NCBI GenBank assembly: GCA_018651085.1
Contig: JABIEQ010000011.1
Coordinates: forward strand, 131,598 to 182,622
From: Candidatus Magasanikiibacteriota bacterium
GTDB lineage: Bacteria > Patescibacteriota > Patescibacteriia > Magasanikbacterales > UBA922
Length of the DNA stretch: 51,025 nucleotides
Direction of reading: 5' to 3'
The translations under genes and the position numbers were made by a program. The notes beneath the pieces were generated by a model. It ran no database searches. It was not told where the DNA came from and saw only the letters and a list, made by a program, of their open reading frames with translations. Positions 17,317 through 23,920 of this stretch are shown piece after piece (positions within the stretch are counted from its first letter, which is position 1; each line of letters opens with the position of its first letter).

Positions 17317-17393
17317 CAACAGACCCATGCGTCGGGGTTGTACGCCTAATGTCCCTGTTATGCGACGAATCTTTTGTTTTTGACTGAGTGTAG

Positions 17394-17444
17394 ATCAAAA
17401 GTGAGGTGTTCCATTTTTTCTAGCTAATCCGAGGATTTGTCTAC
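17394..17444. repeat. direct repeat copy A (left edge of island)
   Basis: About 50 bp closely matching 20124-20171 in the same orientation. The shared core is ATCAAAAGTGA(G/A)GTGTTCCA followed by a T run and AGCT, ending in TTGTCTAC. In both copies it covers the 3' end of a small leftward ORF ending in Val-Asp-Lys plus a few residues, and the sequence just after it. Confidence 0.75.
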
Positions 17445-17552
17445 ACCGTCGTCTTCTTTTTTCTTCTGACTTACTTCATGCATCCAGATTTCGATGAGGA
17501 GGCTGATGAGTTGGTTGGCCCGGCGTTCCAGGTCTTCTTGTTCGCTTTCCAT
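17424..17552 (-). CDS. small charged protein, 42 residues (hypothetical)
   Basis: ATG at 17550-17552 to TAG at 17424-17426. The peptide begins MESEQEDLERRANQLISLLI and ends in a Lys/Asp-rich tail closing with VDKSSD, a composition like a short amphipathic helix. Its last codons and stop fall in direct repeat copy A; the equivalent place in copy B is the end of another small acidic ORF finishing VDKAA. No Shine-Dalgarno is seen. An overlapping 64-codon frame (17476-17670) looks less protein-like. No function is recognised; it may be a gene remnant. Confidence 0.35.
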   Translation of the reverse strand: MESEQEDLERRANQLISLLIEIWMHEVSQKKKEDDGVDKSSD

Positions 17553-17691
17553 AGATGTTCTTGGCTAATGCAAGAACGATAGCTCTGCAGGGAGCAAGAA
17601 GCAAATTACGGAGAGTGGATAAGTTGGTGGGGAGGTGGAGATGTTTAGTTTTTGGGGTTTTTCTAAACATCTTGAGAGGGGATGTTTAGGT

Positions 17692-18552
17692 CTAGATATT
17701 TATATCAACCCCGTTCTGTGGAACATCTATCCGCGTAACTAGTTCTTCCATTGTATAGTGGACAAACTGTTTACCTAGTTCAGTTAAAACATATCTTTTT
17801 GAGTTTTCAAAAGCTGATGTCATTGTCCGAGATCCTTTAGTGCTTGTTTTTCTTTGTTTTTTTAGGAAGTTCCCAGACCCATCGGTTTGTCTTTCTTGTC
17901 TGATTACTCTACCTTGGCTTAAGTCATCTACTAATAATCTAAACAAATCTGCTTCAGCAGAGTTTTCTCTAGGCTTTGCACCGTATATATTTTCCCATAT
18001 TTCACCACGGGTTATCCTTGGATTCTGATAGACTTCTTTAATTACCTTAAAATGGGATTCATGATACTTGTGTATCCAATCAATAAACAGTCTTACAAGT
18101 TCATCAGGACACAGTTTTGTTGCTCCTGCACTGGTAAGGAGTTTTCTAATTAGTTCTCTTTTTTCTTCTGTGTCAGCTTGATCCCAAGTTCGGAACCCTT
18201 TTCTTACAAGATTCAAGTATTGAGGAGATTCTAGTCTAGATTGTATCTCTTCACCGAATGTTTCCAGTCGGGAGAGTATTTGGAAAAAGGTAAATGCAAG
18301 TTTATGTACTTTTTCTTCATGCTCTTGAAGCCAAAGCTGTTGAAGTTCATTTATTTCTCCTTGTTCCTTTTCAGCATCCTTCGCAGATAATGCTCCAAGA
18401 AATCCTCCAACCCAAGGTATACTGCCTAAGGCAGCGGCAATAAATCTTACGTGGCTCCTTCGTTTTCCCTTGTCAGTTATTTTTGATAACTGATCCTTAA
18501 TCGATTCAGGTAAATTATCACGAGAGATAATTGATGGAATTTTATTAATCAT
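17692..18552 (-). CDS. hypothetical helical protein with a hydrophobic hairpin
   Basis: 286 residues from the ATG at 18550-18552 (a TTG three codons upstream is the alternative). Residues 36-56 form a Gly-rich hydrophobic segment (RFIAAALGSIPWVGGFLGAL), the rest is mostly charged helix (about 60-190), and the C-terminal end (SKRYVLTELGKQFVHYTMEE) resembles the last helix and wing of a winged-helix domain. I do not recognise the family. Helical proteins of this layout occur among phage-defence and accessory genes, but that is only a resemblance. It sits alone in the island between tRNA-Glu and recQ. Confidence 0.65.
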   Translation of the reverse strand: MINKIPSIISRDNLPESIKDQLSKITDKGKRRSHVRFIAAALGSIPWVGGFLGALSAKDAEKEQGEINELQQLWLQEHEEKVHKLAFTFFQILSRLETFGEEIQSRLESPQYLNLVRKGFRTWDQADTEEKRELIRKLLTSAGATKLCPDELVRLFIDWIHKYHESHFKVIKEVYQNPRITRGEIWENIYGAKPRENSAEADLFRLLVDDLSQGRVIRQERQTDGSGNFLKKQRKTSTKGSRTMTSAFENSKRYVLTELGKQFVHYTMEELVTRIDVPQNGVDINI

Positions 18553-18632
18553 ACGCAACAAAAGTCATATTTTTAAGATAAATCATAAATTCTAAGATAC
18601 CTTAAAAGTGATGTTATCGTCTAGGTGCGACA

Positions 18633-18743
18633 TCAAGGTCGCACTCCACCAACATCCTCAAACCCAAACGAAGCAAACACACCCTCCCACTTCCTTATCA
18701 TCTTGACGGTGGTGTTCCATCTTGGGCACAAATGGCCTACCAA
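18633..18743 (-). pseudogene. possible small ORF or 3' gene relic
   Basis: On the minus strand a frame reads from a TTG at 18741-18743 to a TGA at 18633-18635. It has a protein-like tail (IRKWEGVFASFGFEDVGGVR). It lies between the terminator at 18751-18791 and the 286-residue gene, has no ATG or Shine-Dalgarno, and its stop sits inside a small hairpin, GTGCGAC-ATCAAG-GTCGCAC (18625-18644). It may be the end of a decayed gene. The opposite-strand frame 18625-18816 runs through the terminator and is not supported. Confidence 0.25.
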
Positions 18744-18750
18744 TGTAAAG

Positions 18751-18791
18751 AGAAACGAAAAACCACCATATACTGGTGGTTTTTCGTTTCT
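18751..18791. terminator. strong bidirectional-type terminator
   Basis: A perfect 18-bp stem (18751-18768 with 18774-18791, core AAAAACCACCA/TGGTGGTTTTT) with loop TATAC. It lies just after the stop of the leftward 67-residue gene. Confidence 0.9.
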
Positions 18792-18843
18792 GCCCCCCGT
18801 TACCATCGAGAGGTGAAACGGGAGGTGGGGATCTCCTTAGAAG

Positions 18844-19047
18844 TCAGGACTTGGTCAGCTCCGACGGGTCGTACCAGCCGAGGCTGCCATCGTCGTGCTT
18901 GACCTGATAGCACAGGCCATGAGAGTCCGACTCATTGAACACCACTCCCGAGACACCCCAACGGCGATCCTCTGGCTTCCGCCAGCCCGTCACTGTGGGA
19001 TTCTCCTCGGTGGTGGTGACTTTGTCTCCGATCATGATCTGGCTCAT
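18844..19047 (-). CDS. small hypothetical SH3-like protein, GC-rich cassette
   Basis: 67 residues. The opening IMIGDKVTTTEENP, the segment RRWGVSGVVFNESDSH and the end DDGSLGWYDPSELTKS suggest a small beta barrel of the SH3/KOW kind; this is a guess from the Gly and aromatic pattern. It has a clear Shine-Dalgarno AAGGAG 8 nt before the ATG, a consensus promoter and its own terminator. Base composition is clearly GC-richer than the flanking genes, with C- or G-ending codons, so it was probably acquired. No operon partner. Confidence 0.7.
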   Translation of the reverse strand: MSQIMIGDKVTTTEENPTVTGWRKPEDRRWGVSGVVFNESDSHGLCYQVKHDDGSLGWYDPSELTKS

Positions 19048-19077
19048 GATGTCCGCTCCTTGGTTGATGGAAGAAAT

Positions 19078-19106
19078 ACTATATCAGCTAGATACTCCCC
19101 TGTCAA
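19078..19106 (-). promoter_or_regulatory. promoter of the 67-residue gene
   Basis: Minus-strand TTGACA (19101-19106) and TATAGT (19078-19083), 17-bp spacer. It starts 4 bp past the preceding terminator hairpin. Confidence 0.85.
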
Positions 19107-19110
19107 TTTT

Positions 19111-19138
19111 AAAGACCCCGCATTTCTGCGAGGTCTTT
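19111..19138 (-). terminator. terminator between the two GC-rich island genes
   Basis: AAAGACCTCGC pairs with GCGGGGTCTTT on the minus strand around an AGAAAT loop, with one G-T pair. It would end transcription of the 199-residue gene before the next promoter. Confidence 0.75.
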
Positions 19139-19284
19139 GATGAAACAATCTATCCACTTTTTGTTTGTTCCGAGCACTATACTCCATAATTATATGAAGT
19201 GCATTGCAGGGTTGGCGTGTCGCATGAGCGAACGCCATTCCCACCTTATCACGCTTCTCCTGAGCGTGTCCCTTGTAGATTGTA

Positions 19285-19884
19285 TCAACCGCTAGGTTCT
19301 TCTTCCACGTCGCTGGAAGGCTCTTTGGGTGATGACGTCGCCCCCCTCATTCCTCGATGCCGCTTGATCGACTTGCAGGCTTTACTACGAGTCTGATCAA
19401 AAAGCGCCATTCTCACCCGATGCGGCTGATTCTTATCATCTATCTGGCCCTCCATGCTGACTCCATCTATGAGGAGTACTTCCGCTGTCAGGCTCTTGGC
19501 CTGACTTTCCATGATGAGGTGGCTCTCCAGACTGCCCTGAAGGAACTCCTTGAAGGCCTCCACGGAGTAGAACTCCCTGCAGTGCAGTCCAAGGAAGGTC
19601 TCGAGGCTGAAATGCCCCAAACATTCACAGACCGAAATCGATGGCTCGAGCTGTCCGTCTGGCAACTTCGAGTCGACGATACAGCCGTATAGCCAGAGAA
19701 AACGCTCATGCGTCATGTGACCCTTCTTCAGGATCTTCCAGATGCACAGAAGCGCTTCCGCCTTGCTCTCGAAGGACTTTTCCTCAGTAATCCTGAGGTG
19801 CTTTCCTCCTTCCTCCCAGTCGATCCATGTACAGTCGAGCTGCACCGGAGAATCCTCACTCTTCGTTCCCATGACTCCTATCAC
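19285..19884 (-). CDS. hypothetical protein, GC-rich cassette
   Basis: 199 residues starting at GTG (19882-19884), or 195 from the ATG at 19870-19872; an AGGAG lies only 2 nt before that ATG, so the start is undecided. The sequence has a mixed alpha/beta look (CTWIDWEEGGKHLRITEEKS, then HFSLETFLGLHCREFYSVEA), seven Cys, and a basic and Ser/Pro-rich tail (KSIKRHRGMRGATSSPKEPS). I recognise no family. It is GC-richer than the host genes. Between its stop and the downstream terminator (19139-19284) I see nothing gene-like. Confidence 0.6.
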   Translation of the reverse strand: MIGVMGTKSEDSPVQLDCTWIDWEEGGKHLRITEEKSFESKAEALLCIWKILKKGHMTHERFLWLYGCIVDSKLPDGQLEPSISVCECLGHFSLETFLGLHCREFYSVEAFKEFLQGSLESHLIMESQAKSLTAEVLLIDGVSMEGQIDDKNQPHRVRMALFDQTRSKACKSIKRHRGMRGATSSPKEPSSDVEEEPSG

Positions 19885-19946
19885 ACTGGTTTCCGGTTAG
19901 TTTTTTGTTCGGCCCCCTTGCCGTAAACCAACCCGGGAAATTTCAG

Positions 19947-20041
19947 GGGGATAAAAATATGATGTTCATACTCTTATCCCCTTGAGTGTGAAAAGAAAGA
20001 AGGATGGTCTATATTAATATATATATACCATCTTTTGTCAA
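19947..20041 (-). promoter_or_regulatory. leader and probable promoter of the 199-residue gene
   Basis: Minus strand: -35 TTGACA (20036-20041) followed 16 bp later by TATTAA, inside an AT-rich inverted repeat with arms GATGGT/ACCATC (20003-20032). Downstream is a hairpin with arms GGGGATAA/TTATCCCC (19947-19981). The promoter call is moderate. The hairpins could be regulatory or protein-binding sites. No other gene is seen between 19885 and 20091. Confidence 0.45.
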
Positions 20042-20091
20042 CTATTTATGTCATTGTACTTATACGGTTTTAGCTTACCACCTTCGGTATT

Positions 20092-20122
20092 ACAAAAACG
20101 TCGTTTAAAACGACGTTTTTGT
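20092..20122 (-). terminator. terminator of the small acidic gene
   Basis: A 15-bp inverted repeat with arms ACAAAAACGTCGTTT and its complement around a single central A; T-rich in both directions. Its core CGTCGTT/AACGACG is the same as that of the small hairpin after tRNA-Glu at 17256-17272. Confidence 0.8.
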
Positions 20123-20123
20123 A

Positions 20124-20171
20124 ATCAAAAGTGAAGTGTTCCATTTTTTTGAGCTAGGCTGCTTTGTCTAC
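20124..20171. repeat. direct repeat copy B (right edge of island)
   Basis: Matches copy A at 17394-17444 (see there). On the minus strand both copies also contain ATG followed by codons for EH(F/L)TFD, open for 24 codons here and 18 in copy A, so they could be 5' relics of a gene instead of 3' untranslated sequence. Confidence 0.75.
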
Positions 20172-20357
20172 GGCTCTTCTTGCTTCATCAATCTTTGCCT
20201 GATCTTCTTTATCGCGCTCAAGAATACTTTCTTCTACTACCTTTTGTTCTTCCGCCTCTTGTTCTTGAATGCCCTTAACATGATCTTTAATTTCTTGAGT
20301 TGTTTCACTACTAGTATATCGTTCTGAGCCAGGAAGAGCTTCAAAATCAAGCAACAA
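20154..20357 (-). CDS. small acidic helical protein (hypothetical, possibly 5'-truncated)
   Basis: 67 residues if it starts at the TTG at 20355-20357; the frame continues only a few codons upstream (FDIDR) to a stop and has no ATG. The sequence is strongly charged and helical (TTQEIKDHVKGIQEQEAEEQ and onward) and ends EARRAVDKAA. The composition is host-like (AT-rich), unlike the two cassettes to its left. It is followed by direct repeat copy B and a terminator. It may be a relic of a longer gene. No family recognised. Confidence 0.5.
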   Translation of the reverse strand: MLLDFEALPGSERYTSSETTQEIKDHVKGIQEQEAEEQKVVEESILERDKEDQAKIDEARRAVDKAA

Positions 20358-20442
20358 CCGATCTATATCAAACTATTTATTTTTATCAAATCTTCTTATT
20401 TTCTTAAAAAAGTTCCAAAGGATGCTATGTTAGACCGTATCT

Positions 20443-20450
20443 GGTATACT
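20443..20450 (+). promoter_or_regulatory. extended -10 promoter of recQ, near-leaderless
   Basis: TGG followed directly by TATACT (20445-20450) makes an extended -10. RNA would start near 20457, only about 3 nt before the recQ ATG at 20460. Confidence 0.5.
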
Positions 20451-20459
20451 TTTCCTCAT

Positions 20460-22610
20460 ATGACTATATCTACAGCAAAAGAATCTTTGAAACAATATTT
20501 TGGATACGATACCTTCCGTCCCTTGCAAGAAGAGATTATTTCTCACGCAATGTCAGGAAAAGATGCACTGGTACTCATGCCCACAGGAGGTGGAAAATCT
20601 ATGTGCTATCAGATACCTGGAATTATTATGCCTGGTGTCACTATTGTGGTATCCCCTCTTATCGCTCTTATGCGCGATCAAGTAGAAGGACTTGTGGCAA
20701 ATGGTGTGTCAGCGGCATTTATTAATAGTAGTATTTCTCACGAAGAGCAAGCAGGTGTTGAACGCGATGTACAAGACGGGAAGATAAAACTCTTATATGT
20801 TTCCCCGGAGAAACTCATGTCTTCGTATTTCTTATCTTTTCTTTTTACCCTTGATGTTTCTTTATTTGCTATTGATGAAGCACATTGTATTTCTAGTTGG
20901 GGGCACAGTTTTAGACCAGAATATACGCGATTACGTATTCTTAAAGAAAAATTTCCAACAGTCCCTATCATTGCGCTTACGGCAACGGCTGATAAAATTA
21001 CGAGACGTGATATTTTAGGGCAACTTAATATTTTCAAAGCAAAAACATTTTTGTCTTCATTTGATCGACCAAATATTTCTTTGAAAGTATCTCCTGGACG
21101 AAAGAAATTTGATCGTATTTTACATTTTTTAAAAGATAGAAAAGATCAATCTGGTATTATTTATTGTTTAAGTAGAAAGTCTACTGAAAAAGTTGCAGAA
21201 AAACTTCAAAGCGCTGGATATAATGCCAAAGCATATCATGCAGGTCTTGATTCACATGAACGAACAAATAGACAAGATGATTTTATTTATGGTCGAACAA
21301 ACATCATGTGTGCGACCATTGCGTTTGGTATGGGTATCGATAAATCAAATGTTCGTTGGGTTATCCACTATAACCTTCCTAAAAGTTTAGAAGGATATTA
21401 CCAAGAGATTGGACGAGCTGGTCGAGATGGTCTTCCTAGTGATACGCTCCTTTTTTATAGTTTGTCTGACGTTATCATGCTTCGAAAGTTTGCTGAAGAC
21501 TCTGGTCAACGTGAAATTGAACTTGCAAAACTTACTCGCATGCAACAATATGCTGATGCATTAATTTGTCGACGTAAGATCTTGCTTAACTATTTTAGTG
21601 AACATCTTGAAGAACATTGTAATAATTGTGACGTATGCCATAACCCTCCAGAGCACATTAATGGAACAGAAATTGCTCAAAAAGCACTCTCTGCTGCTGC
21701 TCGGATGGATCAAAAAGTGGGTATCAACATGCTTATTGATGTACTTCGTGGATCTCAACGTCATGACATTGTCGCCCGAGGCTATGACACCATAAAAACG
21801 TATGGTGCAGGAAAAGAGCTGTCCGTTGACGAATGGCAACACTATTTATTACAAATGCTAAACCTTGGTCACATTTCTATTGCTTATGATCAGGGAAATG
21901 TTATTCACGTTACTCCCCTTGGGGTCTCTATCTTAAAAGGAAACAAACATGTTAATTTTGTTTCTCTTTTAACTGCTGAAAAGAAAGCTCAAGAACAAGA
22001 TGAACCTGTTAAAACACGGACGAAAAAACAACATAGAGAAGAACGTTTATTTCAAAAACTCCGAGAGCTCCGTAAATCTCTTGCCCAACAAAAACAAGTT
22101 CCTGCATACATTATTTTTAATGATGCAACACTTGAAGATATGGTTGAGCGTATGCCAACAAATAAAGACGAAATACGCCAAGTCTCAGGTGTTGGTGAGA
22201 AAAAATTCTCAAAGTACGGACAACTATTTATTAATGAAATCACTTCTTTTATCCATGAAGAACAACAAAGTGGTAAGGTCATTAAAGGTGGCACGCATAT
22301 GGTTACCTTCACCATGTATAAAAGTGGTATGACCGTGTATGGGATTGCCGAAGAAAGGAATCTTAAGATACAAACAGTGTATGCTCACCTCGCAACACTT
22401 ATTGAAAATGGCCACGAAATTGATTTACGAAAATTTCTTTCAAAGGATGACGAAAAGAAAATAAAAGCGGCTATCCTTGAAATAGGTGTCATTAAAAGTT
22501 TAAAAGGTTTGTTTGAAAAACTTAATGAAGATATCCCTTACGAAAAATTAAAACTTGTCTTGGCCTCTGATCACTATGAAAAACGGAAACGAGGTATCAT
22601 TCAAGTCTAG
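20460..22610 (+). CDS. recQ: ATP-dependent DNA helicase RecQ
   Basis: 3'-5' helicase for recombination and fork repair. From the ATG at 20460 it has 716 residues; the longer frame (from 20427) would contain its own promoter. Domains in order: Q-motif GYDTFRPLQEEII, Walker A MPTGGGKSMCYQIP near 50, DEAH box and aromatic-rich loop IDEAHCISSWGHSFRPEY near 145, motif VI QEIGRAGRDG near 320, RecQ zinc site with CRRKILLNYF and CNNCDVC near 380-400, winged helix, HRDC near 520-600, and a C-terminal helix-turn-helix (YKSGMTVYGIAEERNLKIQT) of the type found in long bacterial RecQ proteins. It belongs to a run of DNA-maintenance genes with MutS and dnaE nearby. Confidence 0.97.
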   Translation: MTISTAKESLKQYFGYDTFRPLQEEIISHAMSGKDALVLMPTGGGKSMCYQIPGIIMPGVTIVVSPLIALMRDQVEGLVANGVSAAFINSSISHEEQAGVERDVQDGKIKLLYVSPEKLMSSYFLSFLFTLDVSLFAIDEAHCISSWGHSFRPEYTRLRILKEKFPTVPIIALTATADKITRRDILGQLNIFKAKTFLSSFDRPNISLKVSPGRKKFDRILHFLKDRKDQSGIIYCLSRKSTEKVAEKLQSAGYNAKAYHAGLDSHERTNRQDDFIYGRTNIMCATIAFGMGIDKSNVRWVIHYNLPKSLEGYYQEIGRAGRDGLPSDTLLFYSLSDVIMLRKFAEDSGQREIELAKLTRMQQYADALICRRKILLNYFSEHLEEHCNNCDVCHNPPEHINGTEIAQKALSAAARMDQKVGINMLIDVLRGSQRHDIVARGYDTIKTYGAGKELSVDEWQHYLLQMLNLGHISIAYDQGNVIHVTPLGVSILKGNKHVNFVSLLTAEKKAQEQDEPVKTRTKKQHREERLFQKLRELRKSLAQQKQVPAYIIFNDATLEDMVERMPTNKDEIRQVSGVGEKKFSKYGQLFINEITSFIHEEQQSGKVIKGGTHMVTFTMYKSGMTVYGIAEERNLKIQTVYAHLATLIENGHEIDLRKFLSKDDEKKIKAAILEIGVIKSLKGLFEKLNEDIPYEKLKLVLASDHYEKRKRGIIQV

Positions 22611-22658
22611 ACTTTTCCTGTTTTTCATGGTACATAGGTAAATATATAACCATTTTTT

Positions 22659-23822
22659 ATGAAAAAATTTCTTAAACCCATCTCATACCTTACAATTACT
22701 CTTGTTATTGTGGCATCAATCTTTTTATATGTGATGCGAGAAGATATACAAGAATTGTCTTACACGGGTGATATCCGCAGTCATTACCCTGTAGCTACCT
22801 TTGCTGGTGGATGTTTTTGGTGTTCTGAAAGTGATTTTGAAAAAACAACAGGAGTAATAGAGGCTGTTAGTGGATATGCTGGTGGTGATACAGAGGCCCC
22901 AACATATCAAGCTGTTGCAAGTGGAAGTACAAATTACAGAGAAGCTGTTCAAGTCTATTATAATCCTGATGTTGTTACTTTTGACCAACTTCTCGATGTA
23001 TATTGGCGCCATATTAATCCAACTGACGACAGTGGTCAATTTTCTGACCGAGGGTATCAATATACGACAGCTATCTATTATACAAATAATGAAGAACGAT
23101 CGATTATTCTTGATTCTAAACGCCTTCTTGAAACTACCTATGAGTTAGGTTCCCCCGTTGTGACAGAGATTCTTCCTCTTACAACATTTTACTCAGCAGA
23201 AGACTATCATCAAGACTACGCTAAAAATAATACGAATCATTATAATAGATACCGTACAGGATCAGGTCGTAACCAATACATTACAAATACTTGGGGAGAA
23301 GGATTAATACATGCGCAACACCTCGCACTTGATCCCCCCGCAGAACTTACACCACAAGAACCATCTTGTACGGGATATCGATGTTATGTCCCTCTTACCT
23401 TTCAAGAGATTACAGAAAAATTATCCCCTATTGCATATGACGTAACGCAAAAAGATGGGACAGAAAGACCATTTGATAATCCATATTGGGATAATAAAGA
23501 AGACGGTATTTATGTTGATATTGTTTCTGGGGAGCCACTATTTTCTTCAGTAGACAAGTACGTTTCTGGTACTGGATGGCCAAGTTTTGTTAAACCAATA
23601 ACTGAAGAATTTATTGATCTACAAGTGGATCATAAGCTAGGGTACCCTCGTGTCGAGGTTCGATCAAAACTTGCGAATTCTCACGTTGGTCATATCTTTC
23701 CTGATGGACCAGCGGAATATGGTGGGCAACGTTGGTGTATGAATTCTGCAGCGATGGAATTTATTCCAAAGGACCAACTAGAAGCGAAAGGCTATGGAGA
23801 GTATCTTTCTTCATTTAACTAG
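22659..23822 (+). CDS. msrAB: membrane-anchored MsrA-MsrB methionine sulfoxide reductase fusion
   Basis: Repairs oxidised methionine, with MsrA handling the S and MsrB the R sulfoxide. 387 residues: an N-terminal anchor (SYLTITLVIVASIFLYVM), MsrA with catalytic Cys52 in GGCFWC, a linker near 220-250, then MsrB (EKLSPIAYDVTQKDGTERPF onward) with catalytic Cys360 in RWCMNSAAM. The CxxC zinc pairs found in many MsrB are absent. The anchor places both domains outside the membrane, so they protect envelope proteins. TATATA 10 nt before the ATG suggests a near-leaderless mRNA. A terminator follows at 23837-23877. Confidence 0.95.
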   Translation: MKKFLKPISYLTITLVIVASIFLYVMREDIQELSYTGDIRSHYPVATFAGGCFWCSESDFEKTTGVIEAVSGYAGGDTEAPTYQAVASGSTNYREAVQVYYNPDVVTFDQLLDVYWRHINPTDDSGQFSDRGYQYTTAIYYTNNEERSIILDSKRLLETTYELGSPVVTEILPLTTFYSAEDYHQDYAKNNTNHYNRYRTGSGRNQYITNTWGEGLIHAQHLALDPPAELTPQEPSCTGYRCYVPLTFQEITEKLSPIAYDVTQKDGTERPFDNPYWDNKEDGIYVDIVSGEPLFSSVDKYVSGTGWPSFVKPITEEFIDLQVDHKLGYPRVEVRSKLANSHVGHIFPDGPAEYGGQRWCMNSAAMEFIPKDQLEAKGYGEYLSSFN

Positions 23823-23836
23823 TTCCCCTTTCTTTT

Positions 23837-23877
23837 AAAGATAAAAAACAGCCATATTATGGCTGTTTTTTATCTTT
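23837..23877 (+). terminator. terminator after msrAB
   Basis: A long near-perfect inverted repeat (arms AAAGATAAAAAACAGCCAT and complement) with T6 in the right arm. Confidence 0.9.
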
Positions 23878-23920
23878 AGGTAATATGCTACTATATGGAC
23901 ACGATATAGATATTGTATAT

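Noticed and set aside
17476-17670. 64-codon leftward ORF
   Set aside because: Pro/Arg-rich composition without a plausible start; it overlaps the better-looking 42-codon ORF.
18625-18816. 63-codon rightward ORF
   Set aside because: It reads straight through a perfect 18-bp terminator hairpin.
17177-20150. tRNA-Glu as an integrase attachment site with a duplicated 3' end
   Set aside because: No second copy of the tRNA 3' end was found in the island, and no integrase gene is present.
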